Source: Gammaproteobacteria bacterium
Lineage (GTDB): Bacteria > Pseudomonadota > Gammaproteobacteria > Pseudomonadales > Azotimanducaceae
DNA: 7,565 nt
Assembly: GCA_027295975.1 (NCBI GenBank)
Contig: JAPUJX010000295.1
Coordinates: 1-7,565, forward strand
Direction: 5' to 3'
Below the pieces are notes generated by a model that saw nothing but the letters and a program-made list of their open reading frames with translations, had not been told where the DNA came from and searched no databases. Below, one piece after another: positions 1-6,504 of the stretch (position 1 is the first letter of the stretch; each line of letters starts with the position of its first letter). Both the position numbers and the translations under genes were made by a program.

Positions 1-2
1 CT

Positions 3-326
3 CAAATTCCTGTCAAAAAATATCCCGCGAATTTCCTCCGTCGTGTATTCGCAACAGGAATTCTAACGTTGTCTGGAATGGGCGGAGTGCTCGGCCACAT
101 GGGTGATACCGATCAGTCAATGTCGATGCACGAACGGGCGATTGCGTTGTCCGAAGATTTCTACGGGATGGACCATCTCGGACCCTTATCGGGATTGCGG
201 CGAACTCTACTGACCCGCTACTTCGCCCACTTCGACGATGGCAGGTTGAGCCCGGACCCGGTGCATATACCAATTATTGAGGGTTACGAGCAGTTGCTCG
301 GAGAAGTCGGGCAAAGCCGGGAGTAG
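3..326 (+). CDS. C-terminal fragment of a tetratricopeptide-repeat-like protein (partial, cut by left edge)
   Basis: The frame is open from the first bases of the window to a TAG stop at 324-326, giving at least 107 residues, so the true start probably lies outside. A TTG at 69 is the first start-type codon usually considered, but nothing like a ribosome site decides for it. The stretch from about base 99 to 180 (LGHMGDTDQSMSMHERAIAL followed by SEDFYGMDH) matches the kinesin-light-chain style of tetratricopeptide repeat: a Gly after the first helix, ERA near the end of the second, then a G-x-DH turn. Such repeats usually make protein-protein contacts. Only one repeat is visible, followed by a short tail of no recognised family. 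It converges on the lytic transglycosylase gene. The TPR assignment is a moderate-confidence pattern match, and the partner and role are unknown. Confidence 0.55.
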   Translation, partial: QIPVKKYPANFLRRVFATGILTLSGMGGVLGHMGDTDQSMSMHERAIALSEDFYGMDHLGPLSGLRRTLLTRYFAHFDDGRLSPDPVHIPIIEGYEQLLGEVGQSRE

Positions 327-380
327 GCAGCCGGCCGGTCATTTCTTCAATACCGCATCAACCTGCGCGAAACACCTGCT
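327..380. other. Short convergent intergenic gap
   Basis: These 54 bases separate the stops of two convergent genes. The only structure is a self-complementary CCGGCCGG at 331-338, which lacks a loop and is not followed by a T-run, so I do not call it a terminator. No factor-independent terminator is visible for either gene. Confidence 0.5.
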
Positions 381-1019
381 TCACCGATCCCGGCAGGCTT
401 CCAGGCCGTAGCTGGCGCAGCTCGCCTGAAGGGCTGGCAATTCGTCCGAGCTCTTGTTGCGCCATACCCTTCGCCAGCGGCCGACCACCCGGTCCGGGTA
501 ATTCAAGCGCCCGCGGCTGCCGTTATACCGGGCGAGAGCATCCACCAGGTCACCTTCGGCCGCTTCGAGGTAGTGGGCGAGAATGGCCGTGCCATAACGG
601 ATATTGGTGTCCATCTCGGTGAGAATATCCTGGGGTCGCCCGATCTCCAGACGCCAGAAAGGCATCACCTGCATCAGACCCTGGGCGCCCACGCGAGAAA
701 TGGCGAAGCGGTCGAAGCCACTCTCGACGTGTATTACCGCGAGGATCAGATCCGGGTCGAGCTGCTGCCAGTGGGCCTCGTTGTAAACCAGGTTCAGAAT
801 TTCCAGACGCTCGCCGGAATCATCGACGAAGCGTGCCAGGCGTCGTTCTGACGCGTGCAGCCAGACTTCCATGTCGAATCGATCGGTCCCCTCGTAGCGA
901 TCCGCCATGGTCGTGGCAAGCTTCTCGAGAAGCGCGGGGTCGATGTCCGGGGGTTGCGCGGCAACAACTCCGCCGATCGCGCTCAAGCTTAATCCGAACA
1001 CCAGTGAGCGCAGCGACAC
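381..1019 (-). CDS. Secreted lytic transglycosylase, SLT/GH23 domain
   Basis: This is predicted to be a 212-residue periplasmic enzyme that cleaves the MurNAc-GlcNAc bond of peptidoglycan, forming 1,6-anhydroMurNAc. Residues 1-21 form a typical signal peptide (Arg4, a hydrophobic core, then VAA before Gln22). The SLT fold follows from about residue 85: HVESGF with the likely catalytic Glu99, GAQGLMQVMP at 111-120, a DTNIRYG segment at 137-143 and ALARYNGS at 161-168, all family landmarks. It is a compact, single-domain member with no visible LysM or other wall-binding module. Cys201 and Cys209 near the C terminus could form a disulfide in the periplasm. The start is GTG at 1019-1017, 4 nt after the proS stop, with AGAGG (1032-1028) placed 8 nt upstream inside the last proS codons. 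It is therefore probably cotranscribed with proS. The family is clear; the exact subtype is not, so no symbol is given. Confidence 0.9.
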   Translation of the reverse strand: MSLRSLVFGLSLSAIGGVVAAQPPDIDPALLEKLATTMADRYEGTDRFDMEVWLHASERRLARFVDDSGERLEILNLVYNEAHWQQLDPDLILAVIHVESGFDRFAISRVGAQGLMQVMPFWRLEIGRPQDILTEMDTNIRYGTAILAHYLEAAEGDLVDALARYNGSRGRLNYPDRVVGRWRRVWRNKSSDELPALQASCASYGLEACRDR

Positions 1020-1023
1020 CTCT

Positions 1024-2721
1024 TCAGCCTCTGATACGGTCCAGAACGTCGGCGACGGAGACCTCGATGGTTTCGTTATCCGTTCGGCTGCGGCATTCGA
1101 CCTTCCCCTTCTTCAGGCCGCGGTCGCCGACGGTTATGCGGTGGGGTATGCCGATGAGATCCGCGTCGGCAAACTTCACGCCTGGTCTCTCGTCACGGTC
1201 ATCCATCAATACCTCCATGTTTTCATCAATGCATGTCTGATACAGCCCATCCGCCGTTTCGCGAACCCGGTCGGACTTCCCGTAGTTCAAGGGGACGATG
1301 TGCACGAGGAAGGGTGCTACGGGTTCCGGCCAGATAATGCCGATTTCATCATGGTTTTGCTCAATGATCGCCGCTACGAGGCGAGTAACGCCGATACCGT
1401 AACACCCCATTATGGGAGCAATGCTCCTGCCGTTTTTATCGAGTACGGTTGCCATCATCGGTGCACTGTAAATGTTGCCAAGCTGGAATATGTGCCCGAC
1501 CTCGATTCCTCGTAGAAACTTCAACTCTCCCTGGCCGTCCGGGGCTTTGTCACCCTCCACGACGTTGCGGAAATCAGCGGCGCTAACGCCGTCTTCCGGC
1601 ACGTCGCGGCCCCAGTTACCACCGCGGTAGTGGAATCCTTCCTCGTTTGCCCCCGCCACCCAGTCGGCAACCGCCAGCGCACTTTCATCGACATACAACG
1701 GCAGAGCCAATCCGACCGGGCCAATCGAGCCCGGTTTGCAGTTGACGGCCGCCTCGATAGCCGCTTCGTCCGCGAAGCTGAGCGGAACGGTTACCCCCGG
1801 TAACTTCGCTGCCTTCAACTCGTTCAATTCATGATCGCCACGGAGCACCAGGGCGATCAGGGAGTTTTCGCCGTGTACGATCAGGGTTTTCAGACAGCGT
1901 TGCCGTGGAACATCCAGAAATGCCGCCACGGCCGCTATGGTCGTCTGACCCGGGGTTGCTACCTTTTCCAGCGTTTCCGTGGGATCTGGGCGAGGATCCG
2001 CGGGTCCGGCGATCGCTTTTTCGAGGTTCGCTGCGTAGTCACCTTCGCTTGCGTAGACGATGGTGTCCTCACCGGATGAGGCCAGCACCTGAAATTCGTG
2101 GGAATTTGATCCTCCGATATTGCCCGTATCCGCTTCAACGGCACGAAAGTCCAGCTGCATGCGCGTGAAGATGCGCGAGTAGCAGTCGTACATTTCCTGG
2201 TAGCTCTTATCGAAAGATGTCTGGTCGATGTCGAACGAGTAGCCATCTTTCATGATGAATTCCCGGGAGCGCATGACCCCGAACCTCGGCCGAATCTCAT
2301 CACGAAATTTTGTTTGAATCTGAAAAAAATTGCAGGGCAGTTGCTTGTAGCTGTGTATCTCGTGGCGGAAAAGATCCGTGATCACCTCTTCGTGGGTTGG
2401 GCTCAAACAGAATTCCCGCCCGTGGCGGTCGCTCATGCGCATCATCTCCGGACCCATTTTCTCCCAGCGGCCCGATTCCTTCCAAAGCTCCGATGGTTGC
2501 ACGACCGGCATCAGTACCTCTTGAGCGCCGCTCCTGGTCAACTCTTCGCGAAGAATTTTCTCCAGTTTGCGAAGTACCCTCAGACCCAGAGGCAACCAGG
2601 TGTACAGACCCGAAGCGATCTGGCGGATGAGTCCGGCACGCAGCATGAGCCTGTGGCTCTGCACGTCCGCATCAGCGGGATTTTCCTTGATGGTGGGGAT
2701 CAGAAACTGACTCTGACGCAT
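1024..2721 (-). CDS. proS: Prolyl-tRNA synthetase, bacterial type with editing domain
   Basis: This class IIa synthetase joins proline to tRNA-Pro in the cytoplasm. It has 565 residues against 572 in E. coli and aligns along its whole length. The N-terminal catalytic part shows motif 1 around EVLMPVVQP (68-76), TxE-type THEEVITD (109-116) and motif 2 KFRDEIRPRFGVMRSREF (138-155). The insertion that hydrolyses Ala-tRNA-Pro spans about 224-407 and keeps the key lysine (Lys278 in CLKTL, equivalent to E. coli Lys279) and the HY pair at 364-365. Motif 3 is GCYGIGVTR with Arg447. The anticodon-binding domain runs from about 470 to the end and contains DDRDERPGVKF. An in-frame ATG 84 nt further upstream is rejected: the homologous start is MRQSQFLIPT, and AGGA lies 6 nt before that ATG. 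The next gene on this strand is the transglycosylase. Confidence 0.97.
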   Translation of the reverse strand: MRQSQFLIPTIKENPADADVQSHRLMLRAGLIRQIASGLYTWLPLGLRVLRKLEKILREELTRSGAQEVLMPVVQPSELWKESGRWEKMGPEMMRMSDRHGREFCLSPTHEEVITDLFRHEIHSYKQLPCNFFQIQTKFRDEIRPRFGVMRSREFIMKDGYSFDIDQTSFDKSYQEMYDCYSRIFTRMQLDFRAVEADTGNIGGSNSHEFQVLASSGEDTIVYASEGDYAANLEKAIAGPADPRPDPTETLEKVATPGQTTIAAVAAFLDVPRQRCLKTLIVHGENSLIALVLRGDHELNELKAAKLPGVTVPLSFADEAAIEAAVNCKPGSIGPVGLALPLYVDESALAVADWVAGANEEGFHYRGGNWGRDVPEDGVSAADFRNVVEGDKAPDGQGELKFLRGIEVGHIFQLGNIYSAPMMATVLDKNGRSIAPIMGCYGIGVTRLVAAIIEQNHDEIGIIWPEPVAPFLVHIVPLNYGKSDRVRETADGLYQTCIDENMEVLMDDRDERPGVKFADADLIGIPHRITVGDRGLKKGKVECRSRTDNETIEVSVADVLDRIRG

Positions 2722-2731
2722 GGATAGTCCT
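2722..2731 (-). promoter_or_regulatory. Ribosome binding site fixing the proS start
   Basis: On the minus strand AGGA (2731-2728) lies 6 nt before the ATG at 2721-2719. It supports this start over the in-frame ATG at 2805, which would add 28 residues that homologues lack. Confidence 0.6.
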
Positions 2732-2924
2732 AGCAGGTGGTCTTCAGTATGGGCGCGAAGAATAGCCGATAACAAACAGGCATTGAAAATGGATGGTGGT
2801 TGCACCGTTTGCGTGCGCTCATCCCTGCTGGAATCGTCGCCGGTTATAGTCCAGGCTCGATTTCCTCACCCTTGGGCTGGTTGCGACCAAAGGTTTTCCC
2901 CACCGTGGCCGTTGACGCGATGAC

Positions 2925-3071
2925 TCAGGCGTTTTTTTGCTGTATTTTTGCAGGTTTTTCGAAGATCATGCGCCGCTCGCGAAACGCAAGTAGCAAGTCC
3001 GTCGCGTCTGCCAGGTCTATTTCAAAGTGTTCCCCCTTGCTGCAGCGAAACCCGTTTTCCGAAAGAGAGTG
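2925..3071 (-). pseudogene. Possible small gene or gene remnant, unrecognised
   Basis: On the minus strand a frame runs open for 48 sense codons between a TAA (3074-3072) and a TGA (2927-2925). The translation looks protein-like: a GFRCSKGEHFEIDLADATD stretch, then LLLAFRERRMIFEKP, then a Lys/Gln-rich end. It has alternating hydrophobic and charged residues. The opposite strand over the same bases gives a Ser/Arg-rich product typical of a shadow. No ATG or GTG occurs in the first half; the only ATG would leave 14 residues, and a TTG would leave about 23. It may be the decayed 3' end of a lost gene, a small protein with an unusual start, or chance. I recognise no family. Confidence 0.25.
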
Positions 3072-3084
3072 TTAGTTAGAGTCG

Positions 3085-3423
3085 ATGCCAATTTACGAAT
3101 ATGTATGTGATGAGTGCGAACATCAGTTCGAAACGATTCAAAAAATCAGTGAGGATCCGCTGAAGACGTGTCCGGAATGCGATTCGGAATCATTGAGAAA
3201 GAAAGTATCGGCCGGTGCGTTCAGGTTGAAAGGTGATGGCTGGTATGAAACCGATTTCAAGTCGGGGGAAAAACGCAATGTTGCCACCGACGAGAAAAAG
3301 CCGTCTGAAGTGAAATCTGACGGCAAAAAACCGGACAAGGACAAGAGTGCAACCGACTCAGGGAGCAAGAGCACAAGCTCTTCGAGCGAGAACAAACCCA
3401 CCAAGTCGGCATCGTCCGACTGA
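3085..3423 (+). CDS. FmdB-family zinc-ribbon protein with disordered tail
   Basis: This 112-residue protein starts [16 protein letters not shown], the hallmark of the FmdB/CxxC_CxxC_SSSS putative regulatory family. Four cysteines (Cys8, Cys11, Cys29, Cys32) form two CxxC knuckles expected to bind one zinc ion. Residues 42-55 ([14 protein letters not shown]) are the conserved segment after the ribbon. From about residue 58 to the end the sequence is low-complexity, rich in Lys, Ser, Asp and Thr, and probably disordered. The family was named after a regulator suggested in formamidase and amidase operons, but its molecular function is not established. It is the first gene of the aspS operon, with 22 nt between its stop and aspS; similar small zinc-ribbon genes often precede aspS in gammaproteobacteria. 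The ATG has only a weak purine-rich site upstream (TTAGAG), suggesting modest translation. Confidence 0.88.
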   Translation: MPIYEYVCDECEHQFETIQKISEDPLKTCPECDSESLRKKVSAGAFRLKGDGWYETDFKSGEKRNVATDEKKPSEVKSDGKKPDKDKSATDSGSKSTSSSSENKPTKSASSD

Positions 3424-3434
3424 TCAGTGGGTCC

Positions 3435-3448
3435 GAGGTATCGTTATG
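3435..3448 (+). promoter_or_regulatory. Ribosome binding site fixing the aspS start
   Basis: GAGG (3435-3438) lies 7 nt before the ATG at 3446. The reading frame stays open further upstream into the zinc-ribbon gene, with an ATG at 3347. That would add 33 residues absent from AspRS homologues, so the start at 3446 is preferred. Confidence 0.65.
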
Positions 3449-5200
3449 CGGAGTCATTGTTGCGGGGAACTGGATGCGGCTCATGTCGGAGCAGAGGTTG
3501 AGGTCTGCGGATGGGTACACCGTCGACGGGATCACGGCGGGGTAATTTTTCTCGACGTGCGCGACCGCACCGGGATCGTTCAGGTAGTGTACGATCCGGA
3601 CACCGAAGAGAGTTTCGACACAGCCGACCGGGTGCGTAATGAGTACGTTCTACGCGTGACCGGCAGAGTTCGGCCTCGCCCCGAAGGGTCCGTCAACCCG
3701 GAAATGGCGACGGGAGAAATCGAGGTGCTGGGTGATACCCTCGAGATTCTCAATCAGGCGGCAACCCCGCCGTTTCAACTCGACGAACACTCCGATGCAG
3801 GTGAAGACATTCGGTTGAAGTACCGTTACCTGGATCTCCGTCGTCCCGAGATGCAGCAGCGGCTCAAGATGCGTGCACGGATCACCAGTGTCGTACGGAC
3901 GTTTCTCGAACAGGCTGGACATTGGGAAATAGAAACCCCGACGCTCACCCGCGCGACGCCGGAGGGTGCTCGCGATTACCTGGTACCAAGCCGCACCCAT
4001 CCGGGTGAGTTCTTCGCGCTTCCCCAATCGCCGCAGATATTCAAGCAATTGCTCATGGTGTCGGGAATCGATAAGTATTATCAGATCGCCCGCTGTTATC
4101 GAGATGAGGATTTGCGGGCGGATCGCCAGCCGGAATTCACTCAGATCGACATCGAGGCGTCGTTCGTTTCCGAGCAGGACGTGATGGAACTCTGCGAGAA
4201 CATGCTGAAGACAGTGTTCAAGAAGGTACTCGATGTCGAGCTCGCGGATTTCCCCGTATTGACGTGGGAAGAAGCGCTGCGCCGCTTTGGCAGCGACAAA
4301 CCGGACCTGCGAAATCCGTTGGAACTCACCGATATAGCGGATCTCGTGGACAAGGTGGAGTTTAAGGTGTTCCAGCGCCCGGCCAACGATCCCAAGGGTC
4401 GGGTTGTCGCTTTGAAAGCCCCTGGCGGCAGCAGCCTGTCCCGCAAGCAGATCGATGACTATGCGGATTTTGTTGGCCGCTACGGGGCTAAAGGCCTGGC
4501 CTATATCAAGGTGAACGATCTGGCCGCGGGCCTTGCGGGGTTGCAGTCGCCGATCTTGAAATTTCTCGGAGAAGAGGTGGTATCCGAGGTGCTCGCTCGC
4601 GTGGGGGCGAAAAATGGCGATGTGGTTTTTTTCGGCGCGGACACACGTAAAGTCGTAAACGATTCCATGGGGGCGTTGCGCGTTGAGCTGGGAAAGACAC
4701 TCGGGCTCGTAGAGGATCGTTGGGCGCCATGTTGGATTGTCCAGTGGCCGATGTTCAACGAAGGCAGCGATGGCTCAATCGCTCCCGAGCACCACCCGTT
4801 TGTTCTGCCCACCTGCAATGCGGACGAACTGCTGGATGATCCATACGCTGCGCAAGCGGCAGCGTATGATGTGGTTTTGAATGGCTACGAGCTCGGAGGC
4901 GGCTCTCTTCGAATCCACGACGAGGCGTTACAGAATGCCGTGTTCCAGGCACTCGAAATGGGTCAGGAAGCCAGAATCAAGTTCGGTTTTCTGCTCGATG
5001 CCTTGAAGTTCGGTTGTCCGCCTCACGGCGGTATTGCTCTTGGATTGGACCGGCTGGTCATGCTGATGACCGGAACCAATGCCATCCGCGACGTAATGGC
5101 CTTCCCCAAAACGCAAACCGCGGCCTGCCTCATGACGTCTGCGCCCAGCGCCGTTGACGAGCACCAGTTGCGCGAATTGCATATCAGGGTACGCGGCTAA
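3446..5200 (+). CDS. aspS: Aspartyl-tRNA synthetase, bacterial type with GAD domain; residues suggest non-discriminating
   Basis: This class IIb synthetase charges tRNA with aspartate. It has 584 residues against 590 in E. coli and aligns throughout. The N-terminal OB-fold anticodon-binding domain covers about 1-105 ([12 protein letters not shown]). The catalytic core follows, with [13 protein letters not shown] (124-136), motif 2 [18 protein letters not shown] (218-235) and motif 3 GLDRLVMLM (533-541, Arg536). The bacterial GAD insertion sits at roughly 285-410. His30 and Gly81 align with His31 and Gly82 of the P. aeruginosa enzyme, which have been tied to acceptance of tRNA-Asn; E. coli has Leu and Lys there. 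That predicts Asp-tRNA-Asn formation, to be amidated by GatCAB. The HHPF motif (449-452) is followed by Val-Leu rather than the Thr-Ser of E. coli. yebC begins 14 nt downstream, so the two are surely cotranscribed. Confidence 0.97.
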   Translation: MRSHCCGELDAAHVGAEVEVCGWVHRRRDHGGVIFLDVRDRTGIVQVVYDPDTEESFDTADRVRNEYVLRVTGRVRPRPEGSVNPEMATGEIEVLGDTLEILNQAATPPFQLDEHSDAGEDIRLKYRYLDLRRPEMQQRLKMRARITSVVRTFLEQAGHWEIETPTLTRATPEGARDYLVPSRTHPGEFFALPQSPQIFKQLLMVSGIDKYYQIARCYRDEDLRADRQPEFTQIDIEASFVSEQDVMELCENMLKTVFKKVLDVELADFPVLTWEEALRRFGSDKPDLRNPLELTDIADLVDKVEFKVFQRPANDPKGRVVALKAPGGSSLSRKQIDDYADFVGRYGAKGLAYIKVNDLAAGLAGLQSPILKFLGEEVVSEVLARVGAKNGDVVFFGADTRKVVNDSMGALRVELGKTLGLVEDRWAPCWIVQWPMFNEGSDGSIAPEHHPFVLPTCNADELLDDPYAAQAAAYDVVLNGYELGGGSLRIHDEALQNAVFQALEMGQEARIKFGFLLDALKFGCPPHGGIALGLDRLVMLMTGTNAIRDVMAFPKTQTAACLMTSAPSAVDEHQLRELHIRVRG

Positions 5201-5214
5201 CCCATAGAGGTCGT

Positions 5215-5955
5215 ATGGCTGGACACAGTAAATGGGCCAACATCAAACACCGCAAAGCGGCCCAGGACAAAAAACGCGGCAAGCTCTACACCAAGATCAT
5301 TCGTGAGGTCACGGTTGCCGCACGACTCGGTGGCGGTGAACCCGAAGATAATCCGCGACTACGGGCAGCGGTGGATAACGCCCTGGGTGCGAACATGCCC
5401 AAGGACACCATCGAACGCTCCATATCCCGGGGAGCCGGTGGCGATGAGGGCGGAAATGTCGAAGAACTGGTGTACGAGGGGTACGCGTCGGGGGGTGTGG
5501 CCATTCTCGTGGAAGCCATGACCGATAATCGCAACCGCACGGTGGCGGAGGTACGCCACGCTTTCACCAAACACGGAGGCAATCTGGGTACGGATGGATC
5601 GGTAGCGTACCTGTTCAACCGCCAGGGGATCATCAGCTTCGCCCCGGGTGCCGATGAAGAGGTCATTATGGATGTGGTGCTCGACGTCGGTGCGGAGGAC
5701 GTCGAGTCGGAAGAGGATGGCGCGGTCACGGTGGTTACTCCGTGGGAGCAACTCGGGACGGTTGTCGCTGCGCTCAAGGCGGTTTCCCTGGAACCCGACC
5801 ACAGTGAAGTGACCATGGTGCCTTCCACCTACAGCCTGTGTGACGAAGAGCTTGCAGAGAAGGTCTTCCGCTTGATCGATGCGCTCGAAGAACTCGACGA
5901 CGTCCAGAACGTTTATAGCAATGGAGATTTCCCCGACAGTGTGTTGGAGGGGTAA
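5215..5955 (+). CDS. yebC: YebC/PmpR-family regulatory or translation factor
   Basis: The 246-residue protein begins [20 protein letters not shown], the unmistakable YebC/TACO1 N terminus. Further family landmarks are [15 protein letters not shown] (23-37), [20 protein letters not shown] (46-65), YEGY (87-90) and [13 protein letters not shown] (103-115). The family forms a three-domain cytoplasmic fold. Members have been described as DNA-binding regulators (PmpR in Pseudomonas) and, more recently, as factors that help ribosomes through difficult sequences such as proline runs. Which applies here cannot be told from sequence. AGAGG (5206-5210) lies only 4 nt before the ATG. The position between aspS and ruvC is conserved in many gammaproteobacteria; in E. 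coli too yebC directly precedes ruvC. Length and sequence are ordinary for the family. Confidence 0.96.
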   Translation: MAGHSKWANIKHRKAAQDKKRGKLYTKIIREVTVAARLGGGEPEDNPRLRAAVDNALGANMPKDTIERSISRGAGGDEGGNVEELVYEGYASGGVAILVEAMTDNRNRTVAEVRHAFTKHGGNLGTDGSVAYLFNRQGIISFAPGADEEVIMDVVLDVGAEDVESEEDGAVTVVTPWEQLGTVVAALKAVSLEPDHSEVTMVPSTYSLCDEELAEKVFRLIDALEELDDVQNVYSNGDFPDSVLEG

Positions 5956-5970
5956 CTGCTCGCTTCATAT

Positions 5971-5999
5971 TTGCCGGAAACCGGCGGGAGGTTGCCGGT
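5971..5999 (+). promoter_or_regulatory. ruvC leader: Shine-Dalgarno site within two competing hairpins
   Basis: GGGAGG (5986-5991) lies 6 nt before GTG 5998 and decides that start over the in-frame TTG at 5971. GCCGG (5973-5977) pairs perfectly with CCGGC (5981-5985) around an AAA loop, leaving the Shine-Dalgarno free. The same CCGGC, with A5980, can instead pair with GCCGGT (5994-5999), forming a 6-bp stem. In that form the ribosome site is held in an 8-nt loop and the first two bases of the GTG in the stem. The complementarity is seen directly; regulatory function is inference. Confidence 0.4.
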
Positions 6000-6504
6000 G
6001 ACCGTTCGTGTTATCGGCATCGACCCTGGATCCCGTATCACGGGTTTTGGTCTGTTGGAAGCAGACCATGGTTGCCTGCGTTATCTCGATAGCGGTTGCA
6101 TTAAAACAGGAGGTGGCTCCCTGCCGGAACGCCTTGCCGTGATCTACCGGGGCGTTCACGAACTCATCGATGAACACGCGCCCGACGTGCTTGCCATAGA
6201 AGACGTTTTCGTCGCCCGTAATCCCGCTTCCGCCTTGAAGCTTGGCCAGGCCAAAGGTGTGGCGATCGCCGCGGGAGTGGCCCATGGTATCGCGGTGCAT
6301 GAATATGCGGCACGGCGCGTCAAGCAGGCGGTTGTGGGGAGTGGGCGGGCGACAAAGGAGCAGATACAACACATGGTACGCGTCATCCTGAAGTTGCCGG
6401 GTATCCCCGCGCCGGATGCCGCCGATGCCCTTGCGATTGCGATTTGTCACGTCAATACTTCAGGCTGGCAACGAGAGGAGATCAGTCCGCAGTACTCACC
6501 ATGA
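5998..6504 (+). CDS. ruvC: Crossover junction endodeoxyribonuclease RuvC
   Basis: RuvC is the Holliday-junction resolvase: a dimer that nicks two strands of like polarity in a junction held by RuvA and RuvB, finishing recombinational repair. The 168-residue protein keeps the RNase H-like fold and its acidic metal-binding residues: Asp9 in GIDPGSR, Glu68 in AIED, and Asp140 and Asp143 in PDAADALAIAI. Other matches are SALKLGQAKGVAIAA (78-92) and EYAARRVKQAVVG (102-114). The start is taken at GTG 5998, which gives the usual short N terminus before GIDPGS and has a good ribosome site. Starting at TTG 5971 would add nine residues that homologues lack. The C terminus is a few residues shorter than in E. 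coli. The stop overlaps the ruvA start as ATGA. A perfect AGGAGGT lies inside the gene at 6108-6114. Confidence 0.96.
   Translation: MTVRVIGIDPGSRITGFGLLEADHGCLRYLDSGCIKTGGGSLPERLAVIYRGVHELIDEHAPDVLAIEDVFVARNPASALKLGQAKGVAIAAGVAHGIAVHEYAARRVKQAVVGSGRATKEQIQHMVRVILKLPGIPAPDAADALAIAICHVNTSGWQREEISPQYSP

Larger units (their letters stand above)
2722..3084. other. Divergent intergenic region between proS and the fmdB-aspS operon
   Basis: This 363-bp stretch must carry the promoters for both directions. For proS, a weak sigma70-like pair can be drawn on the minus strand: TTCAAT (2787-2782), a 17-nt spacer, TATTCT (2764-2759). It matches the consensus at only about 3 and 4 of 6 positions. No convincing pair was found for the zinc-ribbon gene. 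Three T-tracts at 2932-2938, 2945-2949 and 2955-2959 recur at roughly helical spacing. The part from 2925 to 3071 is open and coding-like on the minus strand and is listed separately. No riboswitch, T-box or tRNA was recognised. Confidence 0.5.

Noticed and set aside
907..1515. Long plus-strand open frame opposite the 3' end of proS and the start of the transglycosylase gene
   Set aside because: It lies wholly antisense to two clear genes, has no family features, and is explained by codon bias on the other strand.
2722..2805. 28-residue N-terminal extension of ProRS from an upstream ATG
   Set aside because: Homologues begin at MRQSQFL-like sequence, and the ribosome site supports the downstream ATG.
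2912..2938. Terminator-like GACGC / GCGTT stem followed by T7
   Set aside because: The stem is only about 5 bp with a wobble and a 10-nt loop, and no plus-strand gene precedes it.
2940..2954. CTGT...CAGG resembling a LexA box
   Set aside because: The right half is not ACAG at the required N8 spacing, and the site is ahead of a zinc-ribbon gene in a T-rich tract.
2800..3075. Plus-strand open frame in the divergent intergenic region
   Set aside because: The product is Ser/Arg/Cys-rich with no family signal. It looks like a shadow of the minus-strand reading.
3419..3428. Perfect 10-bp palindrome ACTGATCAGT over the zinc-ribbon gene's stop codon, flanked by GTCCGA direct repeats
   Set aside because: It is too short for a stable hairpin once a loop is allowed, and could easily arise by chance; no T-run follows.
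3347..3445. 33-residue N-terminal extension of AspRS overlapping the zinc-ribbon gene
   Set aside because: The extension is absent from homologues and is an out-of-frame reading of the low-complexity tail. GAGG supports the ATG at 3446.
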